Shown one piece after another: positions 9,171 to 18,276 of a stretch of 64,000 bases of DNA. This stretch comes from Asticcacaulis solisilvae (GTDB taxonomy: Bacteria; Pseudomonadota; Alphaproteobacteria; Caulobacterales; Caulobacteraceae): the NCBI RefSeq assembly GCF_017875235.1, contig NZ_JAGGMI010000002.1, forward strand, positions 310,001-374,000, read 5' to 3'. Numbering within the stretch: the stretch's first letter is position 1; every line of letters starts with the position of its first letter. A program made the position numbers and the translations under genes. The notes below the pieces were generated by a model. It did not search any database. It saw only the letters and a program-made list of their open reading frames with translations, and was not told the origin of the DNA.

Positions 9171-10249
9171 CAGAACCCGCCGCGCCGGAACACCCGGTCG
9201 GCGCGCGCTACATTCCAAGCCAGCAGCACGCTCAAGACCAGCACGATGATGGCCATCAGTTGGTGCGCCAGGGCCAGCCAGATATTGACCACGGTCCACA
9301 GGGTGGCGACGCCCAGGCCGGCCTGAATGGTCACGGCGCCGGCCAGAAGCCATCCTTGCGTCTTCAGGCCGTCATCCTGGCACTTGCGCCCCATCAGCGC
9401 GGCGAACGCGATGGCAAAGACGAACAGAACGTAGGCGTTCATGCGGTGGATGAACTGCACCCAGCCCTGGTCATGAAAGAGTGTGATATAGACGCCGCGC
9501 GACCAGTCGACATAGGGCATGAACCAGCCATTCATCAGCGGCCAGTCGTTATATAGCAGGCCGGCGTGGTTGCCCGCGACCAGGGCGCCCAGCATGCATT
9601 GCAAAAAGACGATGCCCATCAGCGCAAAACCACCGATCTTCCATGGCACAGGCGCGCCACGATTACGGTTTTCCCCTGCGCCGGCCTCGAGTCCGGTCCA
9701 GACTGTCCACATTAGAAGGATCAGCGCCATGGATAGGTGCGCCATCAGCATTTCCGGCGCGACGAAGACGCGCTTGGTCAGGCCCGAGGCAACCATCCAC
9801 CAGCCGACCGCGCCTTGGAACAGGATCATGCCTATGGCCACGGCCGATCGCCAGATGATGCGTTTGGGCATTTCCTTGCGGATCAGGAACCACACGAACG
9901 GCAGCAGGTAGACGAAGCCCAGAAGCCGCGCCAAGACGCGGTGCGCCCACTCCCACCAGTAGATGCTCTTGAAGTCATCGACGTCGAAATGGGCGTTGAT
10001 CTGGGAATATTGCGGGATTTTTTTGTAGTTTTCGAACTCGGCCGTCCAGGCCGCATCACTCATCGGCGGGATGATGCCCGAGATCGGTTTCCACTCGGTG
10101 ATCGAAAGGCCCGACTGGGTCAGGCGGGTCGCGCCGCCAACACCGACCAGCGCGAAAATCAGGAAGGCGGCGACGAAAAGCCAAACCGCGACCGACGGGG
10201 ATTTCAAGGGAAGTCGCAAAAGAACGCCTCTACAACAACGCAATCGCAT
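9170..10249 (-). CDS. ctaA: Heme A synthase (COX15/CtaA type 2)
   Basis: Inner-membrane oxygenase turning heme O into heme A for aa3-type cytochrome oxidase. The sequence has eight hydrophobic helices in two four-helix halves; GGATRLTQSGLSITEWKPISG after the first helix is the COX15 signature, and conserved heme-ligand His residues appear in EWAHRVLAR, LMAHLSMA, QFIHRMNAY and ALAHQLMA. The frame extends further upstream (to 10333), but the homologous part begins around VAVWLFVAAF. An ATG at 10249 is given; a TTG at 10219 with AGAGG seven bases upstream is the better ribosome-site candidate. Confidence 0.92.
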   Translation of the reverse strand: MRLRCCRGVLLRLPLKSPSVAVWLFVAAFLIFALVGVGGATRLTQSGLSITEWKPISGIIPPMSDAAWTAEFENYKKIPQYSQINAHFDVDDFKSIYWWEWAHRVLARLLGFVYLLPFVWFLIRKEMPKRIIWRSAVAIGMILFQGAVGWWMVASGLTKRVFVAPEMLMAHLSMALILLMWTVWTGLEAGAGENRNRGAPVPWKIGGFALMGIVFLQCMLGALVAGNHAGLLYNDWPLMNGWFMPYVDWSRGVYITLFHDQGWVQFIHRMNAYVLFVFAIAFAALMGRKCQDDGLKTQGWLLAGAVTIQAGLGVATLWTVVNIWLALAHQLMAIIVLVLSVLLAWNVARADRVFRRGGF

Positions 10250-10357
10250 CGCATGGCTAAACCGCCATACGGCCGTCTTGCCGTTATCGTCCGAAAACGC
10301 TAACGAAGGGACAAGACGGCGCGATTTGCCCACAGCGCTCCGGCGATTTCAAGGCAG

Positions 10358-10458
10358 TTGAGCGATATGCCAAAAAGTGTGCAGCGGTTTTTGGCAAAAT
10401 ATCGCGAAAAGACAAAATCTGGAGCATGATGTCGGTTCAACCGAACGCATCATGCTCC
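10358..10458 (+). repeat. Two-hairpin intergenic repeat, copy A
   Basis: About 100 bp with two stems. The first pairs GCGATATGCCAAAAA with TTTTTGGC-AAA-ATATCGC around GTGTGCAGCGG; the second pairs GGAGCATGAT with ATCATGCTCC. The reverse complement of 42897-42998 matches it along its length. It sits directly upstream of the small membrane gene at 10485. Confidence 0.8.
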
Positions 10459-10484
10459 ATCCAAAAGAATCAGAGGATGGACCT

Positions 10485-10742
10485 ATGACCGCGGAAAACT
10501 ACATCCTTGCTATTTTCGCGGGTCTTCTGGTCGGCTGGATCGCCAACCTCCTGTCGAAAAGCCGCTTCAGCTTTCCGATCAACCTGTTCGTCGGCATATT
10601 TGGCGCCTGCCTGCTCAACTTCTTCATGGTTTCGGCCGAAATGATCCGCAGCGACTTCCTGCCGATCCTGTGGGTCTCGCTGCTGGGCGCCGCTGTATTG
10701 CTTGGCATGTTCCACCTGTCGCGGGCCTTTGAGCGCCGCTGA
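10485..10742 (+). CDS. Small membrane protein, GlsB/YeaQ-like
   Basis: The 85-residue product has three hydrophobic helices: YILAIFAGLLVGWIANLL, a central INLFVGIFGACLLNFFMV, and LPILWVSLLGAAVLLGMF. GLLVGWIANLL followed by a Gly-rich second helix resembles the transglycosylase-associated (GlsB/YeaQ/YmgE) stress membrane proteins, though the match is by pattern only. ATG 10485 is chosen for AGAGGA seven bases upstream; an in-frame ATG at 10377 lies inside the upstream repeat. Its TGA overlaps the ATG of the next gene (TGATG), so the two form a coupled pair. Confidence 0.65.
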   Translation: MTAENYILAIFAGLLVGWIANLLSKSRFSFPINLFVGIFGACLLNFFMVSAEMIRSDFLPILWVSLLGAAVLLGMFHLSRAFERR

Positions 10743-10978
10743 TGGACGAAAAGCCGCGAAAGCTCAGCCTGCCCCAGCGCCGCGCCATCGCTTGCCTGGG
10801 GATCATTGTCTTTCTGATCGTTTATGTGGTGATCGTCAGCGATATCGGCAGCCGCCTGCCCCAGGTCCTGTGGGCGCAACTGTTGTTCTATGGCCTGGCG
10901 GGCACGCTGTGGGGCGTGCCGATCCTGCCGCTGATCTCGTGGTCCGAGGATTACAAGTCGAAGCGGAAGAAGAAATAA
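10742..10978 (+). CDS. DUF2842 family membrane protein
   Basis: A 78-residue inner-membrane protein with a cationic N-terminus (MDEKPRKLSLPQRRAIACLG), two helices (IIVFLIVYVVIVSDIG and LLFYGLAGTLWGVPILPLI), a WSEDYKSKRKKK tail and the GVPILPLISW motif that marks DUF2842. Function is unknown. It is translationally coupled to the preceding small membrane gene. Confidence 0.75.
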   Translation: MDEKPRKLSLPQRRAIACLGIIVFLIVYVVIVSDIGSRLPQVLWAQLLFYGLAGTLWGVPILPLISWSEDYKSKRKKK

Positions 10979-10996
10979 ACAATGCGCCGGAGGGGA

Positions 10997-11033
10997 GCTC
11001 GGCGCAGCCAAAAGTTTAGAGCGGTTCGCCGCG
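10997..11033 (+). repeat. Partial copy D of the intergenic repeat family
   Basis: The segment CGGCGCAGCCAAAAGT followed by AGCGGTT and CGCCG matches part of copy C at 38298-38331 but lacks the outer ATATCGC stem and the GAGCATGATG palindrome. CGGCG and CGCCG at its ends can pair. Confidence 0.5.
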
Positions 11034-11039
11034 GTCGCC

Positions 11040-11801
11040 TTAGTCGCCGCCTCCGCATCCACCGCCGCAGCCTGACCCGCCGTCACCGCTGGAGTCCGAG
11101 CTGCCGTTACTTGAATCCGTGCCCGGCCAGGTAAATCCCGAGCAACCCGATCCGTCGTCCTTTGTCCCGCGCCGTTTTTGGGAGAAGGCGCTTGCGAACC
11201 ATGTCACCAGCAGGAACGCTATCACAGCAGCAAAGGCGAGCGTTACAAGATCGGTTCCCATTGGCTTGGGTGAACAGGCGGCAACCGTCAGAGCCAGGGC
11301 GCCCGCAGCGGACAGAAACGCGTGACGCTTGGGCAGGACCAGGTGGCTGCGCGTATCGACCTGCCGGGTTGCGGACTGAGCAAACCGGATCGCTTCGTGG
11401 GGCCACAGATCGCGTGGCGGAACAGCCGCAAACTCGATCTCATACAGCGAAAGAGTGTGACGGTAGCAGTCAAGATACTTCTCCGTCTCGGCCGGTCCAC
11501 CATCGGTCGGGCCATGGTGGACGGGGCGCTTCAGCGTGTCTTTGCAGAACCGGTCCCAGTAGTCGCGGGTATAAATCAGATGCAGGTGCCAGACGCTGTC
11601 GATCTCTTCGGAAGGCGTCACTGTGTGGCCGGACACACAGGCGAGGTAGATGAACCTCTTGTACTCGGCGACGGCCCGGCGGGCAAAATCCCGGGTCCAT
11701 CCATTGTCGCGGGCCAGTCGGCCGCTGAAGGGCAATACTGCATCCGCGACATCGATATCGTAGGCGTTTATGGCCTGCCAAAGGGCCGTGTCAGTCTTCA
11801 T
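11040..11801 (-). CDS. Glycine-rich-domain-like membrane protein with Cys/Gly tail (TIGR04222-like)
   Basis: A 253-residue protein. The N-terminal half (about 1-135) carries EEIDSVWHLHLIYTRDYW, then FC, HHGPTDGG, and YEIEFAAVPPRDLWP, the pattern of the glycine-rich-domain/DUF1399 proteins. Two hydrophobic stretches follow (about 165-182 and 187-205), with a lipobox-like LTVAAC between them. The last 45 residues are Ser/Gly/Cys-rich and end GSGCGGGCGGGD. This layout resembles TIGR04222 membrane proteins, which lie near low-complexity proteins; the next gene upstream fits that. Function is unknown; the metal-like WHLH motif and Cys tail could bind metal or be surface exposed. Confidence 0.6.
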   Translation of the reverse strand: MKTDTALWQAINAYDIDVADAVLPFSGRLARDNGWTRDFARRAVAEYKRFIYLACVSGHTVTPSEEIDSVWHLHLIYTRDYWDRFCKDTLKRPVHHGPTDGGPAETEKYLDCYRHTLSLYEIEFAAVPPRDLWPHEAIRFAQSATRQVDTRSHLVLPKRHAFLSAAGALALTVAACSPKPMGTDLVTLAFAAVIAFLLVTWFASAFSQKRRGTKDDGSGCSGFTWPGTDSSNGSSDSSGDGGSGCGGGCGGGD

Positions 11802-11981
11802 TCAGTCTCCCTGCCTGGCGTCCAGGCACAAAAAAGCCCGCCGGAATGGCAGGCTACGTATGGATAGGTAATGGAAATCGTGAGGTCCCGCGCCGGTGGC
11901 GGGGTGTATCGAGATAACCGGGATCGGCAATTCGTTCTCACGATAACACTATACGATCGTTTTGCGACAGTTCAGTGACGC

Positions 11982-12236
11982 TCAGTCACCTCCGCCACCG
12001 CCCCCGCCGCCATCGGAACTGCTCGAGCCGCCATCGGAACCGCCGCCGCTATTGTCGGAGCCCCTCGATGAATCGCTGGTTGTGCCGCCGAACAGCCATA
12101 CGCCAGAACCGCCACCGTCATTGCTCGTGTCGGAGGACTGCCGCCTGCCGCCAGCCATCGCCTTGCCCAGGACGACGAAGAAAAGAACCGCCGCGATCAG
12201 GACCGCCGCCCCCGTGATCAGTAAACCGAGGCCCAT
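11982..12236 (-). CDS. Small membrane-anchored Gly/Ser low-complexity protein
   Basis: The 84 residues consist of one N-terminal TM helix (LLITGAAVLIAAVLFFVVLG) and a soluble tail made almost wholly of Gly, Ser, Asp and Asn, ending in eight Gly and Asp. The tail mirrors the C-terminus of the protein at 11040-11801, and both end GGGD. Unlike that protein it has no Cys. It lies 180 bp upstream of it on the same strand and 9 bp after the gene at 12246. Function is unknown. Confidence 0.55.
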   Translation of the reverse strand: MGLGLLITGAAVLIAAVLFFVVLGKAMAGGRRQSSDTSNDGGGSGVWLFGGTTSDSSRGSDNSGGGSDGGSSSSDGGGGGGGGD

Positions 12237-12245
12237 GGCAAACCT

Positions 12246-12830
12246 TTATCGATCAAGGTGGGTGATGGCTATAAACGCTGCCTTGTCATTGATGAACTGG
12301 ACCGCCAATCCCTGCCGTCCGGCGGCCTGCTGGGCCGAATAGACCGTCCAGGTGTCGATCTGGCGCGACGGCTGACCCAGGCGCTTGGTCAGCTCGGCCC
12401 TGGCCATGCCGATACGGATGCCGCCATCCACGACGACCGCCTGGTTCTTGGCCGGCAGGGCCGGACAGGACGCCGACGGCGCACCGATCCTGGTGACGGT
12501 GACGGTTTCCATCGCCCCGCCCGTCGACGACAGCCAGACGCGCTGTTTGGCGGCCGGCAGGTCGTAGCACAGCCACGACATGCCCTGGATGCCCGCGACC
12601 GCGCCGGCGCCCAGGGCCTTCTTCATGTCGCCAAGGCCGATTTGCGAAAAGGCGCCGTCGAGATCGCCGATTCTGAAGCTTTTCGCGAAGCGCGCGGTGA
12701 CCGGCGGCGCACTCAAGGCATCGACCGGCGGGATCGGCGGCGGAATGGGCCGGTCCGCAGCAACGGCAATGCCTGCCACGCACATCAGGCCCAATATCGA
12801 ACCCAGACACCCGGCCCAAATCCCGCGCAT
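12246..12830 (-). CDS. Exported hypothetical protein
   Basis: No family recognised. The start at 12830 (MRGIWAGCLGSILGLMCVAG) is preferred over the open frame to 12929: it has GGAGGGG about five bases upstream and gives a normal signal peptide cleaved after AVAA. The mature part of roughly 170 residues includes two Cys (SWLCYDLP and SASCPALP) that could form a disulphide, and IRIGMARAELTKRLGQPS, a short motif seen in BamE/SmpA-like exported domains. It lies upstream of the low-complexity pair on the same strand and may be transcribed with it. Confidence 0.6.
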   Translation of the reverse strand: MRGIWAGCLGSILGLMCVAGIAVAADRPIPPPIPPVDALSAPPVTARFAKSFRIGDLDGAFSQIGLGDMKKALGAGAVAGIQGMSWLCYDLPAAKQRVWLSSTGGAMETVTVTRIGAPSASCPALPAKNQAVVVDGGIRIGMARAELTKRLGQPSRQIDTWTVYSAQQAAGRQGLAVQFINDKAAFIAITHLDR

Positions 12831-13027
12831 GATTCCCCTCCGATCACAGTTGGCGGACCATAACACAGGCCTCAGGGGAACGCTCGCCCAAATACGCCAC
12901 GCCTCCTTCGAAGGTCGCGCCAAGGCCACAGGCGATCAAAAACCGTGTTCGGCGATGTTGCCGCCGCCGTCATTCCGTGTATTCATGCCACAATGGTTAA
13001 CAGACCAAATTATTTAGGGGGTTATAT

Positions 13028-14044
13028 ATGTCCGTGAAATTTCGTGCCGCCATTTCGGCGCTTCTTGGAACCACCGTCCTCGTCGCCGCGCCGCTTGCGA
13101 TGGCTGAGAACCTGCCGGCCCTGACGCGGCTGTCGCCCGAGGCGACGCCTCAGACGCCGCGCCCGCACGGCCTGGCGACCTCCATGGCCCTGCGCCAGCT
13201 TGAAGCAATCAAGACCGGCGCGCCGATCGCCGCCGCCAAGTCGCAGCCCGCCGCCACGGCCACCGGCAAGACCGCCGCAGCGTCCGAACAGTCGGTCACC
13301 GAAGGCGTCTTTTCGGCCGACCGCACCGTCGCCAGCATGGCGGCCGTCGACAGCGCCGCCGGCGCGCCGATCTGCGACGCCTACTTTACCCAGTCGCAAG
13401 CCCTGGCGCCCAACCTGGCCACCGCCTTCAAGGCGATGACCGCCGGCGACAAGGCCGGTCAGGCCGCCGTCCTGCCGGCGCTTCAGGCGCAGCTCAATGG
13501 CCTGCTGCCCTATGAGATCCGCCCCGAAACCTGCAACGGTAACCACATCAACGCCTATACGGATTATCAGTACTTCCAGCTGTCGACCCTGCGCGCCAGG
13601 GGCATCGACACCGGCCTCCCCGCCAACCTGCCGCTGGTCAAGCAGCCGAACCTGAACCACAGCGCGCTGGCCTATACGGTCGGCTGGATCAAGTACGAAC
13701 AGGCTGATTTCGAAGGCGCGCTGACGGCCTTCGGCAAGGGCCTGGCCCTCTATCCGCACGACCACGCCCTGCAGTCGGAATATCTGGCGACCCTGATGCA
13801 GCTGCAACGCTTCGATCAGCTTGTTGCCTTCGCCGACAAGGTGCTGACGGGCACCTACGACCTGACCGATGAAGACCGCAGCAAGTTTTACGCGGCGCGC
13901 GGCGTCGCCCTGGTGTTCAAGAACGACCTGGCCGGCGCGGACGATTCCCTGACCGTGGCCCTGCGCTACAGCTGGTCGGAAGACGTCGCCAAGATGCAGG
14001 CCGAGATTCGCGCCGCCGCCGCCAAAGGCGCCACCGGACAATAA
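13028..14044 (+). CDS. Exported protein with TPR-like C-terminus
   Basis: A 338-residue protein with a Sec signal peptide (MSVKFRAAISALLGTTVLVA, cleavage after AMA). Residues 215-330 contain helical pairs that read like tetratricopeptide repeats (ADFEGALTAFGKGLALYPHD and LQRFDQLVAFADKVL). The middle has two Cys (ICDAYFT and ETCNGNHI), possibly a disulphide. The start has AGGGGG about seven bases upstream. Probably a periplasmic scaffold; no specific role can be assigned. It is monocistronic with its own terminator. Confidence 0.65.
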   Translation: MSVKFRAAISALLGTTVLVAAPLAMAENLPALTRLSPEATPQTPRPHGLATSMALRQLEAIKTGAPIAAAKSQPAATATGKTAAASEQSVTEGVFSADRTVASMAAVDSAAGAPICDAYFTQSQALAPNLATAFKAMTAGDKAGQAAVLPALQAQLNGLLPYEIRPETCNGNHINAYTDYQYFQLSTLRARGIDTGLPANLPLVKQPNLNHSALAYTVGWIKYEQADFEGALTAFGKGLALYPHDHALQSEYLATLMQLQRFDQLVAFADKVLTGTYDLTDEDRSKFYAARGVALVFKNDLAGADDSLTVALRYSWSEDVAKMQAEIRAAAAKGATGQ

Positions 14045-14064
14045 GGCCTGAGGCAGGATACAAA

Positions 14065-14100
14065 TAAAAAGGCCGGGTCCCGAGGGATCCGGCCTTTTTC
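14065..14100 (+). terminator. Rho-independent terminator of the exported TPR gene
   Basis: AAAAAGGCCGGGTCC and GGATCCGGCCTTTTT form a strong stem ending in a T run, about 20 bp after the stop at 14044. Confidence 0.85.
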
Positions 14101-14106
14101 ATCAAA

Positions 14107-14183
<77 letters not shown>

Positions 14184-14190
14184 TCATTGT

Positions 14191-14220
14191 CTTGCCGGAC
14201 ACGGTTCCGTGACCGGCAAG
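14191..14220. other. Strong stem-loop just upstream of tRNA-Pro
   Basis: CTTGCCGG pairs with CCGGCAAG, and inside it CACGG pairs with CCGTG with one mismatch. It ends seven bases before the tRNA 5' end and lies between it and the merR-type stop. No T run follows, so an ordinary terminator is unlikely. Confidence 0.5.
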
Positions 14221-14302
14221 GATGCGGCTTATAGAGGTGAAAACCGGCCCCCGCAATCCCCGGATAAGCTTTTCCGGGAATTTTCCACTGCCGCCAGAAA
14301 TA

Positions 14303-14824
14303 TCAGGAAAACTTGCCGCGATTGACGCCGCGGCCATTGCGGCCCAACTGGCGTCCCAGGGTCTCCTGCGCTTCTTCCAGCGCCTTGGCGATATCGAGGA
14401 ACTTGTCGCGCGTCTCCTGCGACATCTTCTGCATCGAGGCCAGATCCGCGGGTGTGAAGGCGTAGGCCGTGCCGCCGGCTTCGGCGACCGCCTCGGCGAT
14501 GTCCTCCGCCATGACCAGACCCGATTCCGTGGCGACCGAACCCTCGCCCGCCGCCGCCGCATTGGCGCCGAGGATCGCTTTTTGGCCTTCGTCCTTGAAC
14601 AGCTTCTGCACGCCGCGGATGGTATAGCCGCGATCGTACAGCAGGGTCTTTACCCCCATCAGCATATCGATGTCCTGGGGGCGGTAGAAACGGCGGCCGC
14701 CGGCGCGCTTGGTCGGGCGAATGAAGGGAAACTTGGTTTCCCAGAAACGCAGCACATGTTGCTGCACGCCAAGCTGATCAGCGGTTTCTGAAATCGTTCT
14801 TAAGGCTAAAGGGCCCTTGCTCAC
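14303..14824 (-). CDS. MerR-family transcriptional regulator
   Basis: A 173-residue DNA-binding protein. Residues 10-75 form a MerR winged helix: [19 protein letters not shown], then [32 protein letters not shown]. The rest contains an Ala/Glu-rich linker and a predicted coiled coil ([19 protein letters not shown]), with no effector-binding Cys cluster. The start is GTG at 14824 (SKGPLALRT follows); the frame is open further upstream into ihfA, but homologues start here. Its place 26 bp after ihfA is conserved in alphaproteobacteria; the target is unknown. Confidence 0.88.
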   Translation of the reverse strand: MSKGPLALRTISETADQLGVQQHVLRFWETKFPFIRPTKRAGGRRFYRPQDIDMLMGVKTLLYDRGYTIRGVQKLFKDEGQKAILGANAAAAGEGSVATESGLVMAEDIAEAVAEAGGTAYAFTPADLASMQKMSQETRDKFLDIAKALEEAQETLGRQLGRNGRGVNRGKFS

Positions 14825-14850
14825 GGCTAATCCCGCACTAACTCTTGAGA

Positions 14851-15153
14851 TTACTCGTGGGTGCCGGCGTCGACGCGGGCCTTCATGATCTGCGATGCGC
14901 GGAACGAAATCACCTTGCGCGGGTCGATCGCCGCCGGCTTTCCGGTCTTGGGGTTGCGGCCGACGCGGGCATTCTTGTCGCGCACCTGGAATACGCCGAA
15001 GCCCGACAGCTTGACCATCTCGCCGCGTTCCAGCGCCTCGACGACCAGATCCAGCGTCCGCTCGACAATGGCGGCGCATTCCTGGCGCGGCAAACCCAAC
15101 TCGTTATGGACGTCTTCGAACAGTTCAGCGCGCGTCAAGGTTTGCGTTTTCAT
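14851..15153 (-). CDS. ihfA: Integration host factor alpha subunit
   Basis: Half of the IHF heterodimer, which bends DNA at specific sites in replication, recombination and sigma-54 transcription. The 100 residues follow the HU/IHF fold; GFGVFQVRDKNARVGRNPKTG is the beta-arm region with the intercalating Pro, and AAIDPRKVISFRASQIMK is the IhfA type of C-terminus. It begins an operon with the MerR-type gene; a 270-bp gap separates it from fabH. Confidence 0.96.
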   Translation of the reverse strand: MKTQTLTRAELFEDVHNELGLPRQECAAIVERTLDLVVEALERGEMVKLSGFGVFQVRDKNARVGRNPKTGKPAAIDPRKVISFRASQIMKARVDAGTHE

Positions 15154-15425
15154 GGTCAGCTCCGGCTTGTTCTAATCGGCACCTGAAGCGCTTTGCGAAT
15201 GAAAGCGCGAAAAACAAGAAACAGGACCCGCATAGCATGAGTCGTGTGGCCCCGTAAGACCACAATGGCGCAAATTCCGGCCAGGGTCAAAGGCTTAAGC
15301 CCAACTGGTCACAGAAAACATCGGACTGGGGAAAAATGCCACGCTCAGGGACTTCCAGTGCGCGAAGCTTAAGGAAATCAGGCCAGTGCGTGTTAAAACG
15401 CAACCGTAACCTGACCACATACAGT

Positions 15426-16406
<981 letters not shown>

Positions 16407-16409
16407 GTC

Positions 16410-17513
16410 TTACGAAACCTTTTTGTCCGCCGCCATGGCGAGACCCTTGATATCTGTCGCCGGAGCGCTTTCCGCAAGACCCGCCTCGCTTGCGGCCTGC
16501 GCGGCGGCGAGATGATCCGTGAGTTGGGAGAGCGATCTGGCAAGGTCCTGCTGGTAATTGCTGGCGGCCAGCGAGACGCCGACCTTGACGGCATTGGCGA
16601 AGGAGCGCGCATCGGCGCCACCATGGCTCTTGATGACGATGCCGTTCAGCCCCAGCAGCGGCCCGCCGTTGGCCTCGCCCGGATCGACGCGTTTCAGCGC
16701 CTTTTTGAGGGCCGGCTTGGCCAGCATGCCGCCGATCATGGCCAGCAGCGACGATTTGAAGGCTGTGCGCAGCATGTCCTGCATGAAACGCGCGGCGCCT
16801 TCGGCGGTCTTCAGCGCGATATTGCCGGTGAAACCGTCGGTCACGACCACGTCCGTCGTGCCTTCGCACAGGTCGGTGCCTTCGACGAAGCCGTGATAAT
16901 TGAGGCCGAAGGCGTTGGCGCGCAGCAGGCGGTGCGCCTCGCGAACCTCATCGTGGCCCTTCAGGTCCTCGGAACCGACATTCAGCAGGCCGATCGACGG
17001 CTTTTCGACGCCGCGCACCGCGCGGTGAAACGCCGCGCCCATCAGGGCGAATTCGATCAGTTGGCGCGCATCCGAGGTCACATTGGCGCCGACATCCAGC
17101 ACAGTACCGAAGCCGTGCGGATTTGGCCACGAACAGCCAATCGCCGGGCGTTCGAGGTCGTGGGTCAGCATTTTGAGAATCATCTTGGACAACGCCATCA
17201 GCGCGCCCGTATTGCCGGCGGAAATCACCGCCCTCGCCTCGCCCGCCTTCACGGCGTGGATGGCATTGGCCAGCGAGGTGTTGCGGCGGCGGATCGCCTG
17301 GGCCGGCTTCTCGTCCATGGCGATGAACTGGTCCGTGTGGCGTACGACGCTGCGCGCCTTCAGTTCCGGATGTTTGCCCAGCTCTGCCGCGATCTTTACG
17401 CTATCGCCATGTAGCTGAAAGAACAGGCGATCATTGGTTTTCAAGGCGATGGCGGCGCCCGCGACCGTCACGGCCGGACCGTGATCGCCGCCCATGGCGT
17501 CAATCGCGATCAC
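16410..17513 (-). CDS. plsX: Phosphate acyltransferase PlsX
   Basis: Makes acyl phosphate from acyl-ACP for phospholipid synthesis. The frame is open to 17609, but the GTG at 17513 is chosen: it gives VIAIDAMGGDHGP, the standard N-terminus, has AAGG seven bases upstream, and yields a normal 367 residues. Motifs include NTGALMALSKM, RPAIGCSWP and GFTGNIALKTAEGAARF. The C-terminal 35 residues are Ala-rich and variable. It is followed by fabH three bases on, as in many alphaproteobacteria; rpmF, found before plsX in other bacteria, is not present here. Confidence 0.93.
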   Translation of the reverse strand: MIAIDAMGGDHGPAVTVAGAAIALKTNDRLFFQLHGDSVKIAAELGKHPELKARSVVRHTDQFIAMDEKPAQAIRRRNTSLANAIHAVKAGEARAVISAGNTGALMALSKMILKMLTHDLERPAIGCSWPNPHGFGTVLDVGANVTSDARQLIEFALMGAAFHRAVRGVEKPSIGLLNVGSEDLKGHDEVREAHRLLRANAFGLNYHGFVEGTDLCEGTTDVVVTDGFTGNIALKTAEGAARFMQDMLRTAFKSSLLAMIGGMLAKPALKKALKRVDPGEANGGPLLGLNGIVIKSHGGADARSFANAVKVGVSLAASNYQQDLARSLSQLTDHLAAAQAASEAGLAESAPATDIKGLAMAADKKVS

Positions 17514-17706
17514 CAGAGCGCCTTCGGGAGCGCCCCCATGCTGAGAGGAATCCAACGGAGTTTCTACAAGTGTCGACACGGACGGATACAAACCCCGTAA
17601 AGCTGGCAAACCCTGTTACAGTTCCGTGCGCTGTTCGAGGGTGAAAACAGGCCGGTGTTTGAGGCGAAAATAACGCTTGTTTGCAACCATGCAAGCCTCA
17701 GTTTGC

Positions 17707-18249
17707 TCATTCATCCCGCTTTAGCTTGGCCAGGACGGCGAAAGGCGACGGTTCGGCCTCGGCTTCGGGCTCCTCAAAGACCACGCCCGGTTTGCGCGCG
17801 AACGGATCATAGGCCTCGCCAAGTGCTTCGATGGCGTATTGCCCGACATCGATCTGGCCATTGCTTACGACATCCGGCTCGTCGAGATCATCGAGGCTGA
17901 GTTCGTTTTCACCGACCGGCGCGACCTCGTCCGTGACATCGGCCGCCTGGATGACATCGACCTCGATCTCGCTGGTAATGGCGTGGCTGAAGGGCTCGAG
18001 GCTGACGCCGCATTCCTGCGTCACCTCGCCTTTAAGCGTGACCGTCACCCGCACCACCGGCTTGATTCCGGGCAGGCTGCGCGTCTCGGCATGAATAGTC
18101 AGGGCGTCCAGCGAAATCATGCCGAACGATTCGGCGATGCGCTTGCGCGTCGCTTCGTCCGCGCTCAGGTCAAGCGCCAGGCCACGACGGGCCGCATCGA
18201 ATCGCACCGTGTGCGTCCACAGGCATTCGTCCAGTTGGGAATCACTCAT
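17707..18249 (-). CDS. DUF177 (YceD-like) protein
   Basis: A 180-residue YceD/DUF177 protein. The family is linked to 23S rRNA and large-subunit maturation and usually precedes rpmF-plsX-fabH; here plsX follows after about 190 bp. VTVTLKGEVTQECGVSLEPFSH is the family core, with one Cys rather than the CxRC pair of YceD. The C-terminal DPFARKPGVVFEEPE segment is common in alphaproteobacteria. It starts 27 bp after the cytochrome assembly chaperone gene and probably lies in its operon. Confidence 0.85.
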   Translation of the reverse strand: MSDSQLDECLWTHTVRFDAARRGLALDLSADEATRKRIAESFGMISLDALTIHAETRSLPGIKPVVRVTVTLKGEVTQECGVSLEPFSHAITSEIEVDVIQAADVTDEVAPVGENELSLDDLDEPDVVSNGQIDVGQYAIEALGEAYDPFARKPGVVFEEPEAEAEPSPFAVLAKLKRDE

Positions 18250-18276
18250 CGTCGTCTCTCTTACGCGGCCTGTTTC

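Noticed and set aside
17514-17706. Looked for rpmF (L32) between DUF177 and plsX
   Set aside because: No frame with an L32-like N-terminus or zinc Cys; the gene must be elsewhere.
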